From: Solirubrobacter ginsenosidimutans
Lineage (GTDB): Bacteria > Actinomycetota > Thermoleophilia > Solirubrobacterales > Solirubrobacteraceae
Length of the DNA: 64,000 nucleotides
NCBI RefSeq assembly: GCF_027587205.1
Contig: NZ_JAPDOD010000001.1
Location: 248,001-312,000 of the forward strand
Direction: 5' to 3'
The notes beneath the pieces were generated by a model. That model ran no database searches, was not told the DNA's origin, and saw only the letters and a list, made by a program, of their open reading frames with translations. A program made the position numbers and the translations under genes. This document shows positions 1 through 9,013 of this stretch, one piece after another (within the stretch, counting starts at the first letter, position 1; every line of letters begins with the position of its first letter).

Positions 1-1470
1 GCGGAGGCCTCGGCGCCGGACGATTTGCAGCGGGCGCAGGTGGAATGGCTCCGCGGCCAGATCGCATTCGCATCGAGCATGGGAAGCGCAGCGCCGCCGC
101 TGCTCTTGGACGCAGCCCAACGCCTCGAGGGACTGGACCCCGAGCTTGCGCGCGAGACCTACCTCGACGCGTGGGGAGCTTCGTTCTTCGCCGGTCGCTT
201 CGCCTCCGCCGGCAGCCTGGTCGACGTATGCCGTGCCGCCAAATCGGCTCCGCGGCCGACGGGCCCGCTCCGTCCATCCGACCTGCTGCTCGATGGCCTC
301 GCCACCATCGTCACGGACGGACTCGTGGCGGCCGCGCCACTGCTCAGGCGGACGGCGGTCGTATTCGCGGACCAAGCGTCACTCGCCCAGGAGAACTTCC
401 GCTGGGGCTGGCTGACGACCAACCCGTGCAGTCTCGTCTGGGATGAGGACAGCTGGCATGCCATCAGCGCGCGCAACCTCAAGGAGGCCCGCGACGCCGG
501 CGCGCTGGCCCGTCTGCCGATCGACCTGGCCGACTGGGGCATCTTCTGCGCGTGGTGCGGCGACTTCAGCGGTGCCGCCGCCGCGATCGCCGAGACCGAA
601 GCGATCATCACGGCGACCGGGACCTACATCGCACCCTATGCCCAGCTGTTGCTCTCCGCGCTCCGCGGCCAAAGCGACGCCTTGCCGCTGGTCGAGTCCA
701 CGATCCGGAACGCCGAAACAGGCGGTCAGGGGCTCAGCGTCACGTGGGCTCAATGGACGAGCGCGATCCTGTTCAACGGACTCGGCCGCTATGACGAGGC
801 GCTCGCCGCGGCCCGGCGACCGGCCGAAGGCACGCCGCAGCTCCAGCACTCCTGGTGGGCATCGATCGAGCTGATCGAAGCGGCGACCCACGTCGGGCGG
901 CCCGATCTCGCGATCGGTGCGCTCGAGCGCGTGCTGGCCGCCACCGCGCCCGCCGACACCGACTACGGCCTGGGCATGCGCGCGCGCTGCCGGGCCCTGT
1001 TGAGCGAAGGTGAGGATGCCGACCGGCTGCATCGTGAGGCGATCGAACGACTGGCAAGGACCCGGCGGCGTCCTGAACTCGCCCGGGCCCATCTGCTCTA
1101 CGGGGAGTGGTTGCGCCGCGAGAATCGCCGGCGCGATGCCCGCGTCCAACTTCGCGCCGCCCACGACCGGTTCGCGTCGATCGGGATGGAGGGATTCGGC
1201 GAGCGGGCCAGGGGTGAGCTGCTGGCGACGGGGGAGAAGGTGCGCAAGCGAACGGTCGCGACGCGCGACGTTCTCACCGCCCAGGAGCGGCAGGTCGCGC
1301 GTCTGGCCCGGGAGGGCCTGTCGAACCCGGACATCGGCGCGCGGCTCTTCCTCAGCCCGCGCACCGTGGAGTGGCATCTGCGCAACGCGTTCATGAAGCT
1401 CGGGATCCACTCGCGCCGGGAGCTGACCGACGTGCTGTCGAGCACTGGGTCAGAGCTGATCACCGCCTGA
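1..1470 (+). CDS. LuxR-family ATPase regulator (LAL type), 5' truncated by window edge
   Basis: This is the C-terminal half of a large LuxR-type transcription regulator. The frame is open from base 1, so the real start lies outside the window. The visible 490 residues are an alpha-helical repeat region like that of the three complete paralogs at 23.5-32.7 kb, for example the stretch with EWLRGQIAF. A LuxR/GerE helix-turn-helix closes the protein, with LTAQERQVARLAREG followed by [16 protein letters not shown]. By comparison with the paralogs (about 910 residues), the missing part should hold the Walker A/B ATPase. It is followed after 126 bp by an epoxide hydrolase with its own strong ribosome site. 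The target genes cannot be read from the sequence. Confidence 0.9.
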   Translation, partial: AEASAPDDLQRAQVEWLRGQIAFASSMGSAAPPLLLDAAQRLEGLDPELARETYLDAWGASFFAGRFASAGSLVDVCRAAKSAPRPTGPLRPSDLLLDGLATIVTDGLVAAAPLLRRTAVVFADQASLAQENFRWGWLTTNPCSLVWDEDSWHAISARNLKEARDAGALARLPIDLADWGIFCAWCGDFSGAAAAIAETEAIITATGTYIAPYAQLLLSALRGQSDALPLVESTIRNAETGGQGLSVTWAQWTSAILFNGLGRYDEALAAARRPAEGTPQLQHSWWASIELIEAATHVGRPDLAIGALERVLAATAPADTDYGLGMRARCRALLSEGEDADRLHREAIERLARTRRRPELARAHLLYGEWLRRENRRRDARVQLRAAHDRFASIGMEGFGERARGELLATGEKVRKRTVATRDVLTAQERQVARLAREGLSNPDIGARLFLSPRTVEWHLRNAFMKLGIHSRRELTDVLSSTGSELITA

Positions 1471-1596
1471 ACGGCGAGCGCAGCCCAGCATGCAACCCCG
1501 TGAGCAACCCCAGGGTTCGCTACGGGGGCGACGTGCGGACGACACGAGCAGGCTGCTGGGCGTCACCTCACCACCGTCCCCAGCAAGGAGGACCCC

Positions 1597-2844
1597 ATGG
1601 CTGCCATGGTCGAACGCCCGGCGGGCGCCACCACGATCCGGCCGTTCACGATCGAGATCCCCGAGGCGGATCTCGAGGACCTCCGGGCGCGCGTCGCGGC
1701 GACGCGCTTTCCGGAGAAGGAGACCGTCGAGGACGACTCGCAGGGCGTGCCGCTCTCGGTCATGCAGGACCTCGCTCGCTATTGGGCGACCGAGTACGAC
1801 TGGCGCAAGTGCGAGGCGCGGCTGAACGCCGTCCCGAACTTCATCACCGAGATCGACGGGCTGGACATCCATTTCGTCCACGTTCGCTCCAAGCATGAGG
1901 ACGCGCTCCCGATCGTCGTCTGCCACGGCTGGCCCGGCTCCGTCGTCGAGCAGCTGAAGCTCATCGGCCGCCTCACCGATCCGACGGCGCACGGCGCGAG
2001 CGCGTCGGACGCGTTCCATGTCGTGATCCCGTCGATGCCGGGGTACGGGTTCTCCGGCAAGCCGACGAGCGCGGGCTGGGATCCCGTGCGCATCGGCAAG
2101 GCCTACGTCGAGCTGATGAAGCGCCTGGGCTACCAGCGGTTCGTGGCGCAGGGCGGCGACTGGGGAGCGGTCGTCGTCGACGTCATGGCCGGCGGCCGGG
2201 CAGATCCGGCGTCCGCGGAGCCGGCGCCGCCGGAGCTGGTCGGCATCCACACCAACATGGCCGGCGTGATCCCGCCGGAGCTGTTCGTCGCGGCCTTCGT
2301 CGGCACTCCGGCGCCGTCGGGTCTCTCCGGCGAGGAGCTGAGCACGTACGAGCAGCTGCTCAGCTTCTTCGGGGCGCATGTGGCGTACGGGCTCTACGCG
2401 GGGACGCGTCCGCAGACGCTCTACGGACTGGCCGACTCACCGATCGCGCTGGCCGCGTTCATGCTCGATCACGGTGACGGGAGTGGTCAGCCCGGCATCG
2501 TCCAGCAGGTCCTCGAGGATCGTCTGGAGCGGCCGAGCGACCTCACGCGCGACGACATCCTGGACAACATCACGCTGTTCTGGCTGACCAACACCGGGGT
2601 CTCCTCGGCGCGGCTGTACTGGGAGAACAAGCTCCCATTCTTCTCGGTGAAGGGCGTGAAGGTCCCGGTCGGCGTGAGCACGTTCGCCGACGAGCTCTAC
2701 CGCGTCCCGCGCAGCTGGGCCGAGCAGGCGTACCCCAACCTCGTCTCCTACACCCAGCACGACCGGGGCGGGCACTTCGCCGCCTGGGAGCAGCCGCAGC
2801 TGCTCTCCGAGGACGTCCGCGCGACGTTCCGGTCGCTGCGGTAG
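1597..2844 (+). CDS. Epoxide hydrolase family protein (EHN + alpha/beta hydrolase)
   Basis: The 415-residue protein has an N-terminal epoxide hydrolase (EHN) segment at about residues 15-125, followed by an alpha/beta-hydrolase core. The oxyanion motif HGWPG is at 110-114. The nucleophile elbow GGDWG places the nucleophilic Asp at 188, and the catalytic His is H393 in [10 protein letters not shown]. This is the microsomal-type epoxide hydrolase architecture; the true substrate is unknown. The ATG at 1597 is chosen because AAGGAGG ends six bases upstream. The same 15-base leader (AAGGAGGACCCCATG) precedes the paralog at 18830. The stop is followed after two bases by the start of a decayed thioredoxin-like gene, so the two were probably one transcript. 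Confidence 0.93.
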   Translation: MAAMVERPAGATTIRPFTIEIPEADLEDLRARVAATRFPEKETVEDDSQGVPLSVMQDLARYWATEYDWRKCEARLNAVPNFITEIDGLDIHFVHVRSKHEDALPIVVCHGWPGSVVEQLKLIGRLTDPTAHGASASDAFHVVIPSMPGYGFSGKPTSAGWDPVRIGKAYVELMKRLGYQRFVAQGGDWGAVVVDVMAGGRADPASAEPAPPELVGIHTNMAGVIPPELFVAAFVGTPAPSGLSGEELSTYEQLLSFFGAHVAYGLYAGTRPQTLYGLADSPIALAAFMLDHGDGSGQPGIVQQVLEDRLERPSDLTRDDILDNITLFWLTNTGVSSARLYWENKLPFFSVKGVKVPVGVSTFADELYRVPRSWAEQAYPNLVSYTQHDRGGHFAAWEQPQLLSEDVRATFRSLR

Positions 2845-2846
2845 CG

Positions 2847-3390
2847 ATGACCCCCTTCGAACGCGTGCATCTGCCCTCGTTCGCCGGCGCGACCGAGTGG
2901 CTCAACTCCGAGCCACTCGGCACCGCCGAGCTGCTGGGCCATGTCGTCCTCGTGAACGTCTGGACGTGGACGAGCATCAACTGGCTGCGCCAACTGCCCT
3001 ACGTGCGAGCGTGGTCGCGTGGCTACCGCGACGACGGGTTGATCGTCATCGGCGTCCACACGCCTGGCATCATCCGCGACCGGCATTTGGGCGAAGGCCG
3101 GTACGAGCAATCGGAGCGCGTCATCCGGATGCTGCTGGGCGTCGAGCGCCGGCCCGTCCCGGTCCCTCCCACAGGGCCTGCGCCTCAACCACTGGGCCCT
3201 CGCCGGCGAGTGGACGATCGGTGCCGAGAACGTCGCCTCCGACCAGGCCGGCGACCAGGACGGCCACGGTGTACTACGCGAAGACCGCATGTACCAGATG
3301 GTGCGCCAACACGATGCCGTCCACGACCGAACACTGGAGATCACCTTCCTCGAGCCGGGCGCCGAGGCGTACGCGTTCACGTTCGGGTAG
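2847..3390 (+). pseudogene. Decayed thioredoxin/DipZ-like redoxin gene
   Basis: The first roughly 90 codons from ATG 2847 resemble the redoxin domain of DipZ-like thioredoxins: VNVWTWTSINWLRQLPYVRAW, then GLIVIGVHTP. After about base 3130 the frame is lost. A different frame (3175-3390) carries the typical C-terminal end of the same family: LRLNHWALAGEWTIG, then GVLREDRMYQMVRQHDAV and TLEITFLEPGAEAYAF, ending at TAG 3388. The middle part of the family (sugar-binding-like domain) is mostly missing, so there has been an internal deletion plus a frameshift. In addition, the redox Cys expected before INW is Ser. The gene starts two bases after the epoxide hydrolase. I regard it as non-functional. 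Confidence 0.75.
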
Positions 3391-3442
3391 CAGTCGGCCG
3401 GCGGCCTGTGGCCGGTCGGGCTCGGGAGCGGATCCTCGGTGC

Positions 3443-4090
3443 ATGACCGCTGTCTCCATGACCATCGCCGGGGTGCGCATCCCGGACAGCACGCTGGCTC
3501 GCGAAGCGACCGAGTTCGTGCGCGACGTCTCCAGCGAGCTGCTGTTCGACCACTCGCGGCGCGTGTTCCTCTGGGCATCCCTGTACGGCGACAAACGCAT
3601 GCTGCTCTATGACGCCGAACTGCTCTACATCGGCGCGATGTTCCATGACATCGGCCTCGTCGAGGGCCATCGCTCCGCCCATGAGCGATTCGAGATCGAT
3701 GGCGCCAACGCCGCTCGCAGGTTCCTGGAGAGCCATCGGCTGCCCGAGGAGGATGTAATGACGGTCTGGGAGGCGATCGCACTGCACACCACCCCCGAGA
3801 TCCCGGCCTATATGCAACCCGAGGTGCGGCTGGTGACGTTCGGGGTCGAGTACGACGTCCCCGGCCGGCATTTCGACGAGCTGACGGAGTCTCAGCGCGA
3901 GGCCGTCGTCGCCGCTCACCCGCGAACCGGGTTCAAGGAAGGGATCATCGCGGCTCTGGATGCCGGCATGCGCGACAAGCCCGAAACCGCGTTCGGGACG
4001 ACGCACCCGGACATCCTCGAAGAGACCCTGCGCGACTACGTCAGGCCGAACTTCTGCGACATCATCCGCAACTCGCGCTTTGCCTCGTGA
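3443..4090 (+). CDS. HD-domain hydrolase, cyanamide-hydratase-like family
   Basis: The 215-residue cytoplasmic protein belongs to the HD superfamily of metal-dependent hydrolases. Candidate metal ligands are H37 (FDHSRR), the H68-D69 pair (AMFHDIGL) and H115 (AIALHTTPEIP). D138 in GVEYDV could complete the set. The layout and length fit the small HD proteins annotated as cyanamide-hydratase-like, but the substrate is unknown. The start is ATG 3443; ATG 3458 in the same frame is also possible, and neither has a strong ribosome site. The gene begins 52 bp after the decayed redoxin gene and ends before a GC-rich hairpin shared with the convergent esterase gene. Confidence 0.85.
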   Translation: MTAVSMTIAGVRIPDSTLAREATEFVRDVSSELLFDHSRRVFLWASLYGDKRMLLYDAELLYIGAMFHDIGLVEGHRSAHERFEIDGANAARRFLESHRLPEEDVMTVWEAIALHTTPEIPAYMQPEVRLVTFGVEYDVPGRHFDELTESQREAVVAAHPRTGFKEGIIAALDAGMRDKPETAFGTTHPDILEETLRDYVRPNFCDIIRNSRFAS

Positions 4091-4116
4091 CGAGAGGAGC
4101 CGAGGGCGGGGCACGC

Positions 4117-4145
4117 CCGCGGGGACATCTATGACGTCCCCGCGG
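4117..4145. terminator. Hairpin between convergent genes
   Basis: A perfect 10-bp inverted repeat (CCGCGGGGAC at 4117-4126 and its complement at 4136-4145) has a 9-base loop. It sits between the HD gene ending at 4090 and the esterase gene ending at 4166 on the other strand. No T-run follows on either side. A bidirectional terminator role is inferred from its position and stem. Confidence 0.55.
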
Positions 4146-4165
4146 ACGACCCGACGGTCCCCGGA

Positions 4166-5836
4166 CTAGTGCATGACGACGGCCAGGGAGCGCGAGTTGC
4201 CGGTGCGCCCCGCGGGGTCGGCGGGCGTCACCGTCGCGCGATAGTGACCGCGTGGCAGGCGGCGCCCGTGGCTGCTCTTGGGCACCGCGATCGTGATGCG
4301 ACCGGCCTTGGCCACGGTGCGCGCGATCGTTGCCTTGGTCGAGTACCGAGTGCAGCTGCGGCGCTTGCCGGCGGACGTCTCACAGCGGCCGGCGACGCCT
4401 CGCTGGAGCCGCAGCGTCGCCGATCCCGGGCCTGACAAGGTGAAGACGATCCGGCCGTGGGAGAGCTTCAGCTTGGACACGGTGGGCACGCGGGTGAGAC
4501 CGGCCGGCGACACGGGCGCGGCCGCGGGCGGCTGCCCCGGGTCGGGCTCGGGAACCGGCGCCGGGCTCGGCGACGGGTCGTTCCCGGGCGTCGGCGTCGG
4601 CGAAGGCGCCGGGCTCGGGGACGGCGTCGGGAAGGGCGTCGGCGTCGGGAAGGGCGTCGGCGTCGGGAAGGGCGTCGGCGTCGGGAAAGGCGTCGGCGAT
4701 GGGGTCGGCGTCGGCGATGGGCTCGGCGTCGGCGTCGGCGTGGGCGTCGGCTGACCCCCCGCCGGGGCAGCCGGGCGCGTCAGTGACGCATTGGGGTGAC
4801 GCATGAAGAACTCGTACATGGCGGCGGTCTCGTCGGGCCCCGCCGGATCGGCGTACTGCTGCGACGCGTTCCCGCCCGACCAGGCGTGGTTCATGCCGTG
4901 GACGACCCAGGCGCTTCCCAACTCATTCTTCGCGCTATCGGTGTAGGTGCTGATCGTGTATGGGCGGCTTCCCGACCCGCCCGAGGAGGTCGAGGAGGCC
5001 TTGGTCGCCACGGAGTGGTTGGCCGCGCCGTCGTCCGCCAGATCGTTGGTCATCAGCCACTGCTGCACCCGCTGGTCGGCGTTGATGGGCGGCACCGTCG
5101 TGTCCTTGTCGCCCTGGAAGTCGATGAACGGCATCGGGTGGGCTCGCACGCCCATCTCCTTGTAGGCCGCCTGGGCGGCCTGGGTGGGGTCGGCGCTCTG
5201 ATAGCCCGCGCACGTGGCCGTGGCCGCGTACTCACAGCCCGAGCCGATGCCGATCGCGGCGAAGTAGTCGGGATAGGTCGCCGCCATGACCGAGGCCATC
5301 CCGCCGCCGGCCGACAACCCGTTCACGTAGACCTGATGGGGATCGACGTTGTACGTGTTCTCGATCAGGCTGGTCACCGCCGCGATCCGCGCCGCGTCGC
5401 CACCGCCGCGGTGCATGCTCGAATCCTGGAAGAAGTTCCAGCACCTGAGCGAGTTCGAATCGGTGTCCTGCTCCGGAAAGACGACGATGAAGCCCTTGGC
5501 TTCCGCCTGCGTGTCCCAACGCGTCAGCTGCCGGAACCCGTCGGCGGTCTGTGTGCAGCCGTGCAATGCCACCACCAACGGCACGGGCGTGGTCGACGTG
5601 TATGACGACGGGACATACAGCTGATAGTGAATGGCGCCTTCGGCACCGCTGTAGTCCCCGGTGGTCAACTTCGCTCCGGCGGCCGACGCGGCCGCGGGAG
5701 CGAGCGCTGCGACGACCGCCAGCACCGCCAAGGCGGCCAAGAGGCCTGTTCGCCGCGGCGCGGCTCTCCCGCTTGGCGCTCGCGTCGCTCTCTCGAGCCG
5801 AAGTCCTTCGGTGCGCCCGCCCTTGACCTTGCTCAT
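4166..5836 (-). CDS. Secreted PHB-depolymerase-family esterase with Pro/Thr linker
   Basis: The 556-residue protein starts with a basic region and a signal peptide (hydrophobic stretch about 31-53, ending ASAAG). The catalytic domain (about 55-350) is the short-chain PHB depolymerase/esterase type. The nucleophile is S175 in GLSAGGG, the acid is probably D243 or D245 in GDKDTTVPP, and H317 is in GMNHAWSGG. An oxyanion-like ALHGCTQ is at 90-96. A long PTPTP/FPTPTP linker (about 363-440) leads to a C-terminal beta-type domain (about 460-556) of a kind seen on other secreted proteins of this lineage. It would cleave extracellular polyesters or acyl esters. The ATG at 5836 is preceded by GGGAGGA at a long spacing. 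Confidence 0.9.
   Translation of the reverse strand: MSKVKGGRTEGLRLERATRAPSGRAAPRRTGLLAALAVLAVVAALAPAAASAAGAKLTTGDYSGAEGAIHYQLYVPSSYTSTTPVPLVVALHGCTQTADGFRQLTRWDTQAEAKGFIVVFPEQDTDSNSLRCWNFFQDSSMHRGGGDAARIAAVTSLIENTYNVDPHQVYVNGLSAGGGMASVMAATYPDYFAAIGIGSGCEYAATATCAGYQSADPTQAAQAAYKEMGVRAHPMPFIDFQGDKDTTVPPINADQRVQQWLMTNDLADDGAANHSVATKASSTSSGGSGSRPYTISTYTDSAKNELGSAWVVHGMNHAWSGGNASQQYADPAGPDETAAMYEFFMRHPNASLTRPAAPAGGQPTPTPTPTPSPSPTPTPSPTPFPTPTPFPTPTPFPTPTPFPTPSPSPAPSPTPTPGNDPSPSPAPVPEPDPGQPPAAAPVSPAGLTRVPTVSKLKLSHGRIVFTLSGPGSATLRLQRGVAGRCETSAGKRRSCTRYSTKATIARTVAKAGRITIAVPKSSHGRRLPRGHYRATVTPADPAGRTGNSRSLAVVMH
4626..4697. repeat. 18-bp tandem repeat, 4 copies, within esterase linker
   Basis: There are four head-to-tail copies of an 18-bp unit (GTCGGGAAGGGCGTCGGC on the plus strand). 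They start at 4626, 4644, 4662 and 4680; the last copy has one change. Read on the coding (minus) strand, each unit encodes FPTPTP-type linker residues. Shorter degenerate GTCGGC repeats continue to about 4750. The array is in frame (18 bp), so copy-number change would only alter linker length. Confidence 0.85.
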
Positions 5837-6080
5837 GTGCGCGTCGTTCCTCCCAGAACGTGGACATCACCATCCATGGCCGCGTCCACGCGAGACGAAC
5901 CTCCCCAGCGCAGTCGGGCACCGACGTGGCATCGCTGCCGGCGCGATTCGGCCAGTCGTGCCTCCGATTACGGCTGGCCCGACAGACCGAGTTTCTATCG
6001 GTTAGTGCGCGGGAGATCTCTGCGAGGATCCACAGAATTCCGCCCCAGATGACTGCGGATCCTGCAGATGGTGAACCCGA

Positions 6081-6629
6081 TCAGCAGTAGATGACGGCGC
6101 AGTCATTTGCGCCGGCCGGCTTTGTCTGCCGGGGTGCTTTCCGGGGAGCCGCCGTCGGACGAGCCGGGACAACTCTCGGCGCCGCTGCCGGTGCCGCTGT
6201 CGCCCGTGGGGGAGGCGCCGACGCAACGATCGTCGGTCGCGGCGACACAGGTTTCACCGGAGTCTTTTGCGGCGCCTTCGGACGGCGCCGGCTCGCGCGC
6301 TTCTCCGGTCGGCGCTTGTTCTTGGCCTGCTTCGGCGTTGCAGCAGCAGTAGCTCGCGGCGTGGGAGCCGGCCTCACTGTTGGGCTCGCCGCGGGACGCT
6401 CCGGTGTCTCCCGCACCGACACCGTCGAGGCGGACGCCGGGACGCTCGTGCGGTCATCTCCGCTCTGTTGCGTTCGGTTGTGAATTCGCGCACCGACGAA
6501 CAACACCAGCACGATTGCGACAGCACTCAGCGGTCCTGCCCAATCCTTGAGGTGGAGTCTCGCCCTACGGATCCTGGTGGAACCGCGGAGCCTCCACGAC
6601 AGCCGCTTGAGGAAGTTCTGGTGGCTCAA
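6081..6629 (-). CDS. Hypothetical single-pass membrane protein, Pro/Ala/Lys-rich
   Basis: I do not recognise a family. The 182-residue product has a basic N-terminus, one membrane segment (about residues 32-47), and then a long Pro/Ala/Thr/Lys/Arg-rich extracytoplasmic tail ending NDCAVIYC with two cysteines. The start is a TTG at 6629, only two bases after the stop of the upstream secreted protein gene; a G-run (GGGGG) lies about eight bases before it. Translational coupling is therefore likely. The disordered, basic tail suggests a wall-spanning or scaffold-like role, but nothing in the sequence proves this. An imperfect inverted repeat with GGATCC cores downstream (about 6014-6072) could end the transcript. 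Confidence 0.55.
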   Translation of the reverse strand: MSHQNFLKRLSWRLRGSTRIRRARLHLKDWAGPLSAVAIVLVLFVGARIHNRTQQSGDDRTSVPASASTVSVRETPERPAASPTVRPAPTPRATAAATPKQAKNKRRPEKRASRRRPKAPQKTPVKPVSPRPTIVASAPPPRATAAPAAAPRVVPARPTAAPRKAPRQTKPAGANDCAVIYC

Positions 6630-6631
6630 GC

Positions 6632-7270
6632 TCAGACCCCCAGCACCTGCATCGGCAACCCGCAGAACGTCCGCGGAGCCTTCCGGTGACGCACCACCAG
6701 CGCGCAGCCGGAGTCAATGAGCCGGATCATCGTCACGCGCCCGGTGACGCGCCGATCGAAGAAGAACTCGATCTGTGTCACGGGCACCCCCAACGACACC
6801 AAGGTCTGGCTTCCCGGAGCGTGGACGAGGGAGCTCACCCGGCGCAGTCCTTCCCGCGGCACCCGGAAGGCGGGCCGCATCGTCCGCGCGAGACCGTTGC
6901 GCATCACGCGAAGCGCCCTCCGATACTGCCAGGCATACGCCCGCCTCAGAACCCGGTTGAACGGGCACGCACCCGGGCAGGAACCGGGAACCAGTCCGGT
7001 GCCACAGTCGAACTTCTTCAACTGCGTGCGACCGTAATTGTAAAACGCGACCGGCTGCTCACACCCGCCCGCGACGATGACGTTGGGCAGTCGGTCGTAG
7101 ACGCCGAAGCGCGCCTCGATCTGCACGGCACCCGGGGTGTAGGGGAAGGTGTATCCCGCCGCGGCCTGTGCTCCCGCGAGGCTGATCGAGGCGGGATTGT
7201 CCGCCCGGGCTGGGCCGGCGATCGCCAGCGAAGCTCCTAGCGCCGACACGACTATGCGGGTCCACCGCAT
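6632..7270 (-). CDS. Hypothetical secreted protein, six cysteines
   Basis: The 212-residue product has a clear signal peptide (MRWTRIVVSALGASLAIAG, cleavage near ARA-DN). The mature part contains six cysteines: GGCEQP, FDCGTG, GSCPGACPF, SGCALV and TFCGLP. This would allow three disulfides. No known domain is recognised. The ATG at 7270 is preceded by GAGGTGG. It is the first gene of a two-gene unit with the membrane protein at 6081-6629, separated by two bases. The pair probably acts together at the cell surface. Confidence 0.7.
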   Translation of the reverse strand: MRWTRIVVSALGASLAIAGPARADNPASISLAGAQAAAGYTFPYTPGAVQIEARFGVYDRLPNVIVAGGCEQPVAFYNYGRTQLKKFDCGTGLVPGSCPGACPFNRVLRRAYAWQYRRALRVMRNGLARTMRPAFRVPREGLRRVSSLVHAPGSQTLVSLGVPVTQIEFFFDRRVTGRVTMIRLIDSGCALVVRHRKAPRTFCGLPMQVLGV

Positions 7271-7483
7271 TCGCCCACCTCGAAATCGGATTGATCAAGA
7301 CGACGTGACTGTCCACCAAGATCATAGGTCCGTCGCGCTACCAGTCGAAGGCGGTCAGCATGAGCGGCGCGCTTTCGGGCGACTCCTTTCGAGTCATCGA
7401 AGCGCGTTCGGCGGGGACGCCGGCAGGCACGCGCAGCGGAGGCTGAGGCAGCTCGATCGTGTCGGCGACACCAGCGGCCCCAA

Positions 7484-8959
7484 CTATTGCCCGGTGCCGC
7501 TCGACGGGATGGGAATCGCCGCCGCGACCAGCGTCCCGCCGCCGGTCGGGCATTCGACCTGCAGCCGCCCATCGAGCGCGGCCAGCCGATCGCGCAGGCC
7601 CTGAAGCCCCCGTCCCTCGGGGCGGGCGCCGCCGACGCCGTCATCGCGGATCTCGAGGCGGAGCATCCCGTCCTGGATCCGCGCTGCGACCTCGGCGCTC
7701 GTCGCGCGGGCGTGCTTGGCGACGTTGGTCAGCGCTTCGGCGACGACGAAGTAGGCGGTCGCCTCGATCGGGGCGGGCAGGCGGCCGGCCGAGAGCTCGA
7801 CCTCCACCGGCACCGGCATCCGCGACGCCAACTCCCGGACGCCCGCCCGCAGGCCGTCCGTCGTCAGCGTCGCCGGCAGGATGCCGTGGGCGAGCTCGCG
7901 CAGCGAGCCGATCGCGCGCTCCGCCTGCTCGCGCGCCTCGCCCACGAGCGACGGAGCGTCCGCGCCGTCGCCTTCGAGCGCCTGCTGTGCGAGCTTGAGC
8001 GCGAGGACCGTGTTGACCAGGCGTTGTTGCGCCCCGTCGTGCAGGTCGCGCACCACGCGCCGCCGTTCCTCGTCGGCCGCCGCCGCGATCCGCGCACGCG
8101 ACGCGGTGATCTCGGAACGTGCCTCGATGTTCGCGATCGCGGTGGCGACCAGCTCGGTGAACTCGCCCAGCCGCGACTCCGTGCCCTGCGGCAGCGCCTC
8201 GGCCGCAGCCGCACCCATCGAGCCCCATAGCCGCCCGTCGACGATGATCGGCACGCCGACGGCCGAGTGGACCCCAGCCTCGCGCGCCGCGATCCCGGCC
8301 TCGCCGGTCGCGTCCGCGTAGTCGTCGATGCGCGTGGGCGCCGCGGTCCGCAGCACGCCCGAGCTGATGTTGTGCCCTTCCACGGGGAACCGGGTGCCGA
8401 CGGCGATCTCGGCGGTCATGTCGCCCCAGCTCGCGACGAGCGTGGCAGTCCCCGCGTCCTCGTAGCGGAACATCCACGTGGTCTGTACGCCGAGGAGCCG
8501 CCCCACCTCCTCGGCGACCGCCGCGAAGACCACGTCAGGCGAGGACTCGCGCGCCACCAACGTCGCCACGCGGCGCAGCCCCGCCTGCTCATCGGCCAGT
8601 GCTGTGCGGTCGGTGACATCGCGCCCGATGCCGTACACGACACCGAGCTCCGGCATCGTGCACGTGTTCCACTCGAACCGGCGCACCGAGCCGTCGGCAC
8701 CGACCATGCGGCTCTCGAATGCGACGACATCCTCGCCGGTGGCCAGACGAGCGAGGACGTTGCGCGAGGGCTCCACGTCGTCCGGATGCGTGAGGTCCAA
8801 GAACGGCCGCGACATCAGCTCCTCGCGCGAGTAGCCCAGCACGCGTTCGAACGACGGGTTCACCAGCTTGAAGTACCCGTCGAAGCCCGCGATGCACAAC
8901 AGGTCGCGCGAGAGATGGAAGAACTGCGTCAGCTCGTATCCCGGCCCGGGCGACGGCAT
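7484..8959 (-). CDS. PAS-GAF sensor histidine kinase (HisKA_3 type)
   Basis: The 491-residue kinase has no membrane segment. An N-terminal PAS domain (about 8-118, with FHLSRDLLCIAGFDGYFKLVN) is followed by a GAF domain (about 130-280). The dimerisation/phosphoacceptor motif RDLHDGAQQRLV gives H307. The ATP-binding domain has the N-box EALTNVAKHA (N412), the DDGVGGA loop (439-445) and the GRGLQGLRDR lid (449-458). This is the NarL/LuxR-partner class. No response regulator lies next to it; the nearest is at 49384-50085, so it is an orphan here. A GGAGG motif lies about 13 bases before ATG 8959. Confidence 0.92.
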   Translation of the reverse strand: MPSPGPGYELTQFFHLSRDLLCIAGFDGYFKLVNPSFERVLGYSREELMSRPFLDLTHPDDVEPSRNVLARLATGEDVVAFESRMVGADGSVRRFEWNTCTMPELGVVYGIGRDVTDRTALADEQAGLRRVATLVARESSPDVVFAAVAEEVGRLLGVQTTWMFRYEDAGTATLVASWGDMTAEIAVGTRFPVEGHNISSGVLRTAAPTRIDDYADATGEAGIAAREAGVHSAVGVPIIVDGRLWGSMGAAAAEALPQGTESRLGEFTELVATAIANIEARSEITASRARIAAAADEERRRVVRDLHDGAQQRLVNTVLALKLAQQALEGDGADAPSLVGEAREQAERAIGSLRELAHGILPATLTTDGLRAGVRELASRMPVPVEVELSAGRLPAPIEATAYFVVAEALTNVAKHARATSAEVAARIQDGMLRLEIRDDGVGGARPEGRGLQGLRDRLAALDGRLQVECPTGGGTLVAAAIPIPSSGTGQ

Positions 8960-9013
8960 GCGCTCAGTATGACCCTCCGCGGTCAGCCCCGAGACGCCGC
9001 TCGATCGGGCTCG

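Noticed and set aside
2897..3442. Long N-terminal extension of the HD protein
   Set aside because: The frame is open, but the residues are Arg/Pro-rich and overlap the decayed redoxin gene. Similarity to HD proteins begins at about 3443.
4572..4752. Regular short repeats that could suggest a CRISPR array
   Set aside because: Units are 18 bp head to tail without spacers, in frame, and encode a Pro/Thr linker.
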